From the NCBI GenBank assembly GCA_016211185.1, contig JACQST010000028.1, positions 1 through 32,617 of the forward strand: a stretch of 32,617 nt of DNA. The letters run 5' to 3'. Shown piece after piece: positions 18,792 to 26,110 of this stretch (positions are counted from its first letter, which is position 1; the number at the start of each line of letters is the position of its first letter). Made by a program: the position numbers and the translations under genes. The stretch is from Candidatus Woesearchaeota archaeon. GTDB lineage: Archaea > Nanobdellota > Nanobdellia > Woesearchaeales > UBA10216. The notes beneath the pieces were generated by a model. That model saw nothing but the letters and a program-made list of their open reading frames with translations. It had not been told where the DNA came from and ran no database searches.

Positions 18792-19976
18792 ATGGTAAGC
18801 ATATGCCTATACTTCCAGGTACACCAGCCATTCAGGGTTAGAAACTACACGGTATTCGAAATAGGAAAGAACAGCCACTACTTTGACGAGCACAAAAACA
18901 GCTCAGTCCTCAGAAGGGTTGCAGACAAGTGCTACCTGCCTGCAAACGCAATACTCATGGAGCTGCTTGACAAGCACCCTGAATTCAGGGCAAGCTTCTC
19001 AATGTCAGGCACAGCGCTTGAGCAGTTCGAAAGATATGCGCCAGAGGTCCTTGAGAGCTTCAAGGCACTTGTGGACACAGGCAGAGTAGAAGTACTTGAC
19101 GAAACATACCACCACTCACTTGCATACATATACTCAAAAGAAGAGTTCAAGGAGCAGGTAAGGATGCACATGGAAAAGGTCAGGAAGCTGTTCAGGGCAG
19201 ACCCCAGGATATTCAGGAACACAGAGCTAATCTACAACAACGAGATGGCACACTACATCGAGAAGATGGGCTACAAAGGAGTGCTGGCAGAAGGCGCAGA
19301 CCACATACTTGGCTGGAGAAGCCCCAACTTCCTATACAGGCCCAAGACAACCACACAGCTAAAGCTCCTCCTAAAGAACTACAGGCTGTCTGACGACATA
19401 GCCTTCAGGTTCTCGGAAAAAAGCTGGTCAGAATACCCACTCACAGCAGACAAGTTCGGCTCATGGGTCAGCGCGCTGAACGGCAACGGAGCATGCGTAA
19501 ACCTCTTCATGGACTACGAGACCTTTGGCGAACACCAATGGAGGGAAACAGGGATATTTGATTTCCTCAGGCACATGCCCTCATTCCTGCTCCAGCACCC
19601 TGACAACAGCTTCAAGACCCCTTCAGAGCTGGTAAGCGAGCACGAGCCAGTTGCAGAGCTCGACATACACACCCTAATCTCATGGGCAGACCTCGAAAGG
19701 GACCTCAGCGCCTGGCTCGGGAACAACATGCAGCAGGCAGCGATAAAGACAGTCTACGACATGGAGAACGAAGTAAAGGAAACACAGGACCCCGAACTCA
19801 TAGAGGACTGGAGAAGGCTACAGACAAGCGACCACTACTACTACATGTGCACAAAGTGGTTTGCAGACGGAGACGTGCACAAATACTTCAACCCTTACGA
19901 CAGCCCATACGACGCATTCATATCGTTCATGAACATACTGAACGACCTGAAGATAAGAATCAAGGAAAAAGCATAA
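18792..19976 (+). CDS. GH57 family alpha-amylase-like glycoside hydrolase
   Basis: ICLYFQVHQPFRVRNYTVF, FSMSGTALEQFE, EVLDETYHHSLAYIYSKEEFKEQV, RNTELIYNNEMAHYIEKMGYKGVLAEGADHILGWRSPNFLY, LFMDYETFGEHQW. Confidence 0.94.
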   Translation: MVSICLYFQVHQPFRVRNYTVFEIGKNSHYFDEHKNSSVLRRVADKCYLPANAILMELLDKHPEFRASFSMSGTALEQFERYAPEVLESFKALVDTGRVEVLDETYHHSLAYIYSKEEFKEQVRMHMEKVRKLFRADPRIFRNTELIYNNEMAHYIEKMGYKGVLAEGADHILGWRSPNFLYRPKTTTQLKLLLKNYRLSDDIAFRFSEKSWSEYPLTADKFGSWVSALNGNGACVNLFMDYETFGEHQWRETGIFDFLRHMPSFLLQHPDNSFKTPSELVSEHEPVAELDIHTLISWADLERDLSAWLGNNMQQAAIKTVYDMENEVKETQDPELIEDWRRLQTSDHYYYMCTKWFADGDVHKYFNPYDSPYDAFISFMNILNDLKIRIKEKA

Positions 19977-19994
19977 TGCAAGAGGTGGTTAAGA

Positions 19995-20303
19995 ATGACA
20001 AGACTAACAACTGAACAGGCAAAAAAGATGCTTTCGGACTGCAGCCCAGACAAAAGCTTCTGGGTAAACAACGGCCCGGTGATGCGAAACCTAAACGAGC
20101 TCTCAAACGTCTTGAAAGGGCTCAACGAAGACCAGTTCTGCCACCACGTCAACAAGGAGAAAAGCGACTTCTCCAAATGGGTCGGCGAAGTAATAGGGGA
20201 TGAAACGCTGGCAAAGACACTGCAAAAGGCAAAAACGAAGAGCGCAGCAATAACAAAAATCAACCAAAGGCTCGAAACACTAAGGAAAGCAGCAGCAAAA
20301 TAA
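19995..20303 (+). CDS. DUF5752-like small protein associated with glucan enzymes
   Basis: SFWVNNGPVMRNLNELSNVLKGLNEDQFCHHVNKEKSDFSKWVGEVIGDETLAKTL pattern; located just downstream of the GH57 gene. Confidence 0.65.
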   Translation: MTRLTTEQAKKMLSDCSPDKSFWVNNGPVMRNLNELSNVLKGLNEDQFCHHVNKEKSDFSKWVGEVIGDETLAKTLQKAKTKSAAITKINQRLETLRKAAAK

Positions 20304-20350
20304 AAAAAAGAGAAAAAGAAACAAAAGAATCAGAAGCTGAAACTAAAAAA

Positions 20351-20518
20351 CTAATAGTTTGACTTCTTCTTCTGGTAGCAGTCCCTGCAATAGACAGGCC
20401 TGCCCTCTACCGGCTTAAAAGGCACTTGGGTGTCAGTACCACAGTCAGAGCACTTTGCTGGGTGCATCTCCCTTTGCTGAAAGCCTCCACCACCATTGCC
20501 TCGGTTACCAAATCTCAT
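20351..20518 (-). CDS. Small CxxC...CxxC zinc-ribbon protein
   Basis: Start set at internal Met (20518): MRFGNRGNGGGGFQQREMHPAKCSDCGTDTQVPFKPVEGRPVYCRDCYQKKKSNY; the ORF track over-extends upstream. Confidence 0.85.
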   Translation of the reverse strand: MRFGNRGNGGGGFQQREMHPAKCSDCGTDTQVPFKPVEGRPVYCRDCYQKKKSNY

Positions 20519-20637
20519 TCTACTTTCCTCCAAAAAAACTTTTTCGCCCAAGCACTCAAATGCAAGAGCCATTTGCTTCATAAGAAAAAGCAAACCTCTT
20601 CTTACAAAACAAACAAAAGCAGAATAAGCCAGCACTA

Positions 20638-20665
20638 TATAAACTTTGCTATACAAAGTTTTATA
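20638..20665. promoter_or_regulatory. Near-palindromic divergent TATA element TATAAACTTTG-ctata-CAAAGTTTTATA
   Basis: Inverted repeat with one extra T in the right arm; both arms end in TATA-like boxes; the right arm lies about 25 nt upstream of ATG 20690. Confidence 0.55.
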
Positions 20666-20689
20666 TGCGATACCCAAGCAAAGACTTTC

Positions 20690-21256
20690 ATGCTGATAAC
20701 ACCAGGGTATGAAGCTGAAAGGGGCAGGATATGGCTGTGCCAAGGCACAGTACGATATAGGAGCGGGCTTAGCATACCTAACAGCCCCTTCATGATACAG
20801 CGCTTCAAGCCATACTCTGCAAGCGAATTCATGTTTGCGGCAAGCCACTCGCCAGAACTCAGGGAATACACAATAGAACAGATGCAACTGGAACTTAGAG
20901 CTCAAGGAGAGCGGGAAGTGGGCTATTGTGCTGTCCAGCCTGACAGAAACATGAGGAAACAAATACGCTTCTACACGCCGTTCCAAGCACCTGACGAAAT
21001 AACAGACCTTTTTGCCGAGGCGCGACGAATAATCCGACATCATACAGGACTTATCAGGGAAGGAAAAAAGTACGAAAGCTCTGAAATCAAGGCGCTGGAG
21101 GCAAGAAAACTTGCGTTCTCAAGGTTATGTGAGCAGACACTTGAAGGCATAGTCCGCCAAAACTTGCCTGCGGAGATGACAGGTCATACATCAGCTACCG
21201 ATATAGTTATCGCATACATGCCTAACACACAACAATTAGCGCGGGCACTAAACTAG
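20690..21256 (+). CDS. Hypothetical protein of unknown function
   Basis: ATG at 20690 sits correctly downstream of the TATA arm: MLITPGYEAERGRIWLCQGTVRYRSG...; no family recognised. Confidence 0.65.
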   Translation: MLITPGYEAERGRIWLCQGTVRYRSGLSIPNSPFMIQRFKPYSASEFMFAASHSPELREYTIEQMQLELRAQGEREVGYCAVQPDRNMRKQIRFYTPFQAPDEITDLFAEARRIIRHHTGLIREGKKYESSEIKALEARKLAFSRLCEQTLEGIVRQNLPAEMTGHTSATDIVIAYMPNTQQLARALN

Positions 21257-21302
21257 CATTCTGAACGAAACATTTATACCTTTAGGGCCAAAAACAAGCC
21301 AA

Positions 21303-21590
21303 ATGGCAACCAAGGAAGAAGTAATATCTGCGCTGAAAACCTGCTACGACCCTGAGCTGCAGATAGATGTATGGACGCTTGGGCTAATATACGAGATAAA
21401 CCTGCCTTCTGATGACAAGGCAGAGATAAAGATGACGCTCACAACCCCGTTCTGCCCATACGGGCCGGCACTGCTTGAAGACATCGAGAACGCAGTAAAG
21501 AACGCCTGTGATGTAGATGTTGATATCGAGCTCGTCTTTGACCCGCCATGGCAGCCATCAGAAGAGCTGAGGGCAATGCTTGGGCTTTGA
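21303..21590 (+). CDS. MIP18/DUF59 (SufT-like) iron-sulfur assembly-associated protein
   Basis: ALKTCYDPELQIDVWTLGLIYEINL, MTLTTPFCPYGPALLEDIENAV, FDPPWQPSEELRAMLGL; TATA-like ATTTATACC upstream. Confidence 0.92.
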   Translation: MATKEEVISALKTCYDPELQIDVWTLGLIYEINLPSDDKAEIKMTLTTPFCPYGPALLEDIENAVKNACDVDVDIELVFDPPWQPSEELRAMLGL

Positions 21591-21689
21591 CAGCTTGCCG
21601 GAAAAGTTTATTCTTACAAATATATTCTGCACATTAGAAAAGCTTAAATATTTGTTACATGCTTATTAATGGCAAATTTTAAAAAAACA

Positions 21690-21838
21690 GAAATCGTTGG
21701 CTTGGCTAGTTGAACAAAAAGCTTGATTAAAACCGTTTTTGTTGGCGCTTAAACGGTTTTAAACATCGTTTGGCTTTAAATCGTTGTTAATCGTTGTTTG
21801 TTGGCTTAATTTAATTGGCTTTACTTAATTGGCTTTTT
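21690..21838. repeat. Repeat-rich intergenic leader: five exact TTGGCTT copies, ATCGTTG-type words and a 12-bp inverted repeat
   Basis: TTGGCTT recurs through the region; TTAAAACCGTTT (21727-21738) is the exact reverse complement of AAACGGTTTTAA (21751-21762). Confidence 0.6.
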
Positions 21839-21865
21839 CTGAGCAGGAATAAGAGTAAACTCCTA

Positions 21866-21887
21866 TTTAAACATTTGTGTGTTTAAA
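21866..21887. promoter_or_regulatory. Inverted repeat TTTAAACA-tttgtg-TGTTTAAA upstream of ftsZ
   Basis: Perfect 8-bp inverted repeat containing TATA-like TATTTAAA, 60 nt upstream of the ftsZ ATG. Confidence 0.45.
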
Positions 21888-21946
21888 AGGATGTTTGCCA
21901 GAATATACTTTCAAAAAAGGGGAGACTGAACCGGGGGTCGTGAAAA

Positions 21947-23017
21947 ATGGATTTTATTGTGGAAGATGCATTAAAGGCTGCTGAAGAGCAAAAATACGGT
22001 GGGCTCATAGGCCAGGCAAACATAAAGGTAATAGGCGTAGGAGGCGGAGGAAACAACATGGTTTCCTGGCTCCACAGGAAGGGCATAAAAGGGGCTGAAA
22101 TCATAGCCTGCAACACAGACAAGCAGCACATCGACATATCTTCTGCTGACAAAAAATTCCTGATAGGAAAAGAACTGACAAGAGGCCTTGGCTGCGGCGG
22201 ATTCCCTGAAAGAGGAGCTGAAGCAGCAAAGGAAACAATGCAGGAGATAAAAGACTCCCTAAAAGGTTCAGACATGGTCTTCGTATGCGCAGGCCTCGGA
22301 GGAGGAACAGGAACAGGAGCAGCACCTGTAGTAGCAAAGGTCGCGAAAGAATCTGGAGGAATAGTCATAGGAACAGTAACGATGCCCTTCAAGATAGAGA
22401 GGGCAAGGATAGACAAGGCAGAGTTCGGCCTAAGCCAGCTCAGGCAGGTATCAGACACAGTAATAGTAATAGACAACAACCGCCTGGTCCAGATAGCTGG
22501 AAACCTGCCAATAGAACAGGCATTCGCAGTTGCAAACGAGCTCGTTGCAACAATGATAAAAGGCATAGTTGAGACAATAGCAGTCCCATCCCTGGTAAAC
22601 CTTGACTACGCTGACGTGAAGGCAATCATGACGAATGGAGGCGTTGCAGCCATAGGAGTCGGAAGCTCAGACACCAACAACAGGGTAGAGGAGGCAGTTC
22701 AGGGAGCGCTAAGCAACCCATTGCTCGACATAAACTACAAAGGCGCAACAGGAGCACTCATACACGTATCAGGCGGCCCTGACATGACACTGGATGAAAT
22801 CAACAGGATAGGCGAGCTCGTGACAGAAAGCCTTGATGACGACGCAAACGTAATCTGGGGAGCCAGAGTGAGCGAGAATATGAAGGGCAAAGTAACAGTG
22901 ATGACCATAATCACCGGAGTCAAGAGCCCATGGATACTGGGCAAGCTCGACAAAAAACAGCAGACAGCAAGAAGAACAGAGGTCGAGGACGAACTTGGCA
23001 TAGAGGTGATAAACTAA
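21947..23017 (+). CDS. ftsZ: Cell division GTPase FtsZ
   Basis: IGVGGGGNNMV, ACNTD, GLGGGTGTGAAPVVA tubulin/FtsZ signature, NPLLD, VIWGARV. Confidence 0.97.
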   Translation: MDFIVEDALKAAEEQKYGGLIGQANIKVIGVGGGGNNMVSWLHRKGIKGAEIIACNTDKQHIDISSADKKFLIGKELTRGLGCGGFPERGAEAAKETMQEIKDSLKGSDMVFVCAGLGGGTGTGAAPVVAKVAKESGGIVIGTVTMPFKIERARIDKAEFGLSQLRQVSDTVIVIDNNRLVQIAGNLPIEQAFAVANELVATMIKGIVETIAVPSLVNLDYADVKAIMTNGGVAAIGVGSSDTNNRVEEAVQGALSNPLLDINYKGATGALIHVSGGPDMTLDEINRIGELVTESLDDDANVIWGARVSENMKGKVTVMTIITGVKSPWILGKLDKKQQTARRTEVEDELGIEVIN

Positions 23018-23047
23018 ATCCCAATCACCTTAGGGTGTGTTGAATTC

Positions 23048-23088
23048 TTGCCTTCATTTTACCACCCCCAACAAAATAATGAAGGCAA
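23048..23088. repeat. Hairpin TTGCCTTCATT...AATGAAGGCAA
   Basis: 11-bp perfect inverted repeat between convergent ftsZ and the RIO-type kinase. Confidence 0.5.
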
Positions 23089-23100
23089 AAAGTCAACTGG

Positions 23101-23147
23101 TCTCCAATGCATCCTTCAAACGGATGCATTTGGAGATTCTTTTTTTT
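23101..23147 (+). terminator. Intrinsic-terminator-like hairpin plus T-run downstream of ftsZ
   Basis: TCTCCAATGCATCC-ttcaaac-GGATGCATTTGGAGA (14-15 bp stem, one bulge) followed by TTCTTTTTTTT. Confidence 0.65.
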
Positions 23148-23886
23148 ACCTACTGCCTGTTCTGACGCCCCTTTTCCCTTTAGTAATCTGGCCAAAAACC
23201 CTCTCAACAGAGGCATCAACACCCAGCTTCCTGAAGAAATCAACAACGTTCACAACATCACGCTTAAGCAGTTCACCAGAAGAAGCAGCCTTTACAGGCA
23301 TTGCCTGCGAAAAATCAATAAGGACCGGAGACCCGTTATGGTTAAGGATATTGAACTTTGACAGGTCCCCATGCACAAACCCTGCCCTGTAATACCTGCG
23401 CATATGCTCAGTGACCTTTATGAAGAACTCCTCAGGGTCATTGGGAAAGGCATCCTTCACCTTGGGAGCTACATCATTGTTGCCTATGAACTCCATCACA
23501 AGTATATTCTTCAGGAAAGCAACAGGCAGAGGAGCCCTCACACCTGCCTCACGGGCAACCATAAGATTCCTGAACTCCCGCTGAACCCACGCAAAGATAA
23601 TCTCCCTGCGCCTCTTCTTGAGGCCGGAAAACCTCGGGTCCCCGCTGATATAGGAATACATCCTGTTAAAGTCGCTTGTCTCCAGCCTGTGAATCTTAAC
23701 GATAAGCTTCTGCTTGTCACTCACCCTGGACTCAACAGAAAAAACATTGCTCTCCTTCCCGATGCTGACAGGGCTCAAGGACTCAGGGTCAAAATACTTC
23801 CCCAGCTTGAAGATGTTCTGCAGCGTAAAGCGGTCAAACACAGCCTCATAAGTCTTGAATTTCTCAGGAACAGCCTTCCGCGCCAT
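23146..23886 (-). CDS. RIO-type (Rio1-like) atypical serine kinase
   Basis: GKESNVFSV, MYSYISGDPRFSGLKKRRREIIFAWVQREFRNLMVAREAGVRAPLPVAFLKNILVMEFIG, FVHGDLSKFNILNHNGSPVLIDFSQAM. Start set at internal Met. Confidence 0.9.
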   Translation of the reverse strand: MARKAVPEKFKTYEAVFDRFTLQNIFKLGKYFDPESLSPVSIGKESNVFSVESRVSDKQKLIVKIHRLETSDFNRMYSYISGDPRFSGLKKRRREIIFAWVQREFRNLMVAREAGVRAPLPVAFLKNILVMEFIGNNDVAPKVKDAFPNDPEEFFIKVTEHMRRYYRAGFVHGDLSKFNILNHNGSPVLIDFSQAMPVKAASSGELLKRDVVNVVDFFRKLGVDASVERVFGQITKGKRGVRTGSR

Positions 23887-23912
23887 CGAGCAAAGCAACC
23901 AAGGGCACTATA

Positions 23913-23942
23913 TTAAGGTATTGAGGGTTAAGGTATTGAGGG
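23913..23942. repeat. Two exact 15-bp tandem copies TTAAGGTATTGAGGG
   Basis: Adjacent identical 15-mers spanning the stop codon of the 23928 gene. Confidence 0.9.
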
Positions 23943-24815
23943 CTTTCCCTCTGTCTCAGCAAGCCATTTAAGAAACGCTCTATGATGATCCTCGCGGACC
24001 TGGGAAAAGCCCAAAGGACTCGGGTCGCCAAGCGAAAGCAGCTTTGCTGAAACGTAAACGCTTTCATCAAGACCTGACATCTTGTACGCAGACACGGCAA
24101 AAGCCTCTGCACGCTCCCTGTCTTTTTCATCAAGGACAGCGCTCCTCTCAACTATAACATCCAAGCCATGGGCAATACCAAGAAGGCACATGGCATAATC
24201 AGGAGCTATATGCCAAAACTTCTTCAACTTAACTGACTCGCCATCTACTTCAGCAACATCATTCATAATCGAGGACTCAACAGCAGCCAAATAGTTCTCA
24301 ATGCCGCTTAGACTGTCATAATCCACACTTCGCCTTCCATCAACAAATACAGGAACACGCCTTGTGGCACGTATCATTTCCTTGGAAACCTCAGTGTTAA
24401 GGCCGTTACCAAGATAAAGAATTTCAGGTCTCGGGCCGGACTGGTATTCGGTTCTGCCAGGATTGACAAACAAAAGCACAGCACTTATTAAACCGGAATG
24501 AAAAGGCTTGAGCATACGTGTTTTTTCAAGAGTGCCTGTTTCGAACTTGGCTAAAAAATCATTATAGCTTGCCCGCGCAACATTCCGAAGTTCCAAGCCC
24601 TCAAGTGAAGCAGCAGTTGCAGAAGAGAGGTTATACTCATCCTTAGGCAGCATACCTGCCAGACCCAAAACGTCATCACGCGAGCCAGTGTACGATGACA
24701 GGTTTCTCTCAATGCTGAGAGCGTTGTGCTCCCTGGAAACATCGCCAGCCAACAAATTGCGGATTATCTCGTCCCTACCCAGCCTGAAAACCATCCTCAA
24801 TGCAGACTCAACCAT
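23928..24815 (-). CDS. Protein of unknown function, paralog B of a tandem pair
   Basis: Start set at internal Met (24815), overlapping the upstream stop by 8 bp; shares LKPFHSGLISAVLLFV and RPEILYLGN...VSKEM-type blocks with the upstream neighbour. Confidence 0.75.
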   Translation of the reverse strand: MVESALRMVFRLGRDEIIRNLLAGDVSREHNALSIERNLSSYTGSRDDVLGLAGMLPKDEYNLSSATAASLEGLELRNVARASYNDFLAKFETGTLEKTRMLKPFHSGLISAVLLFVNPGRTEYQSGPRPEILYLGNGLNTEVSKEMIRATRRVPVFVDGRRSVDYDSLSGIENYLAAVESSIMNDVAEVDGESVKLKKFWHIAPDYAMCLLGIAHGLDVIVERSAVLDEKDRERAEAFAVSAYKMSGLDESVYVSAKLLSLGDPSPLGFSQVREDHHRAFLKWLAETEGKPSIP

Positions 24816-25662
24816 GACAATCACTCCTTCCCGGTAACCTTTCAGCCAAAGTGCCTGCCACGGTTCTTCTGACATCAATCAGGCTAGTTACATAAGGCGC
24901 ACTTGAAAACCCTGAGGCCTCATATGCCTGCACAGCCAATGAGTTGAAGCCCAAAGCAGACTTGGTTAGTTGGTTTTTCAAAGCATCCGGCTCTTCTGAA
25001 GTAGCATACACTGCTGCCCGCCCAATTATTATATCAGCGATATTCACTCTACCATAATCTAACCTCCTGTTTGGAAGGTCGGATTCAGCAACCCTTTGGT
25101 GAACGTCAGCAATACTTCCCGCAGCAATCGCATATCCCACCAGATTAAGAGCAAGGGATTCAGCAATCCTTCTATTCCACATATCTGCTTCATCCTCACT
25201 CATATCATCTGGCTTGTCATTAAACAAGTATCGCCCACCTTGCAATTCTGCCTGTATGCTGGTAAATACATCCCTGACGAGTTTTGTTGACACGTCATAC
25301 GGGTTTCTTTGTATATCTCGCAGGTTCCTATCCTTAACTTCTTTAGTGACGTGGCTCCCTCCATACAAGACAGGAACAAATCTAGGCCTCCAACTTACAG
25401 GTATTGCATTTGGGTCTTGAATTATGAATAAAGCAACTATAGATAAGGCGCCGTGGTTAAAAGGCCGTAGAGGCTCTCGCTCGAAGCCGTAACCTTCCCT
25501 GCGGATTTCCCCTTCCTGCGCATCAGCCAAGTTCGTCATCGAAAGGTGTTCTAGATATCTTTTAACTTCAGTTACAGTTCGCTTATCCATCAAGTCGCTG
25601 AAATGAGGTTGCAACTGAGCTACTACTTTCCCCAACACTCTTTCCTCGTGTAATGAATCCAT
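24808..25662 (-). CDS. Protein of unknown function, paralog A of a tandem pair
   Basis: Start set at MDSLHEERVLGK (25662) because a TATA-like ATTTATAAAG lies about 20-25 nt upstream, inside the longer ORF; block similarity to the 23928-24815 product. Confidence 0.75.
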   Translation of the reverse strand: MDSLHEERVLGKVVAQLQPHFSDLMDKRTVTEVKRYLEHLSMTNLADAQEGEIRREGYGFEREPLRPFNHGALSIVALFIIQDPNAIPVSWRPRFVPVLYGGSHVTKEVKDRNLRDIQRNPYDVSTKLVRDVFTSIQAELQGGRYLFNDKPDDMSEDEADMWNRRIAESLALNLVGYAIAAGSIADVHQRVAESDLPNRRLDYGRVNIADIIIGRAAVYATSEEPDALKNQLTKSALGFNSLAVQAYEASGFSSAPYVTSLIDVRRTVAGTLAERLPGRSDCHG

Positions 25663-25769
25663 GAATAGCAAGATAAGCAGCCGCTTTATAAATCTTTCTA
25701 TTTTTACCACTTAACAGTAAATAACGTTTAGGGTTATACAAAGCTTTTTATATCTCCTATTGTTACTCT

Positions 25770-25935
25770 GGCTTATCGCGTCAATAGCCAAATGGGTCCT
25801 TCCAGAGCAGACCTCAAAGGCCGGCCATGAAGGCAAGACACTCTTGGCTATAACAGCCCGTCACGAGAGAACCCTAAAGAGCTAATGACAAAAGTCAAGC
25901 TATGATCCGGGGAGTTAGTGTCACGGGCAACATCC
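25770..25935 (+). ncRNA. Candidate structured non-coding RNA, family unknown
   Basis: No long ORF; TATA-like CTTTTTATAT at about 25744-25753; helices ATAGCCAA/TTGGCTAT (25784-25791 with 25844-25851), GGGTC/GACCT, GCCCGT/ACGGGC (25856-25861 with 25923-25928), and nested AGCT-aat-GAC-aaaa-GTC-a-AGCT. Confidence 0.45.
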
Positions 25936-26110
25936 AAATCATCATTATCAATCAAGCAAAAGGACAAGTAAAGTGCTTTTCACTTTAACATCATTGAAGG
26001 AAAAGAGTATTAAGCGTAATGAAGGCAGCCTGGATTAATCATCCGGCTTCAACTTAATACAGCGCTTGTTCTAATGCTATTGGAAAAACACAGCAACAAG
26101 GTGATACAAA

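Noticed and set aside
20519-21043. N-terminal extension of the 20351-21043 minus-strand ORF
   Set aside because: Zinc ribbon begins at internal Met 20518; the extension crosses the divergent promoter and the oppositely oriented gene.
21883-22566. 227-aa minus-strand ORF opposite ftsZ
   Set aside because: Shadow ORF antisense to a confidently identified gene; low-complexity Ser/Pro/Ala composition typical of antisense translation.
25856-25864. GCCCGTCAC resembles the 16S rRNA decoding-region sequence
   Set aside because: Only a 9-nt match; flanking sequence does not follow 16S rRNA, so treated as coincidence.
25770-26060. Assignment of the intergenic RNA as RNase P RNA or SRP RNA
   Set aside because: Conserved cores (GGAGGAAAGUCC-like; SRP helix 8 GGAAG/AGCA pattern) not found by eye on either strand; left as unknown pending a covariance-model search.
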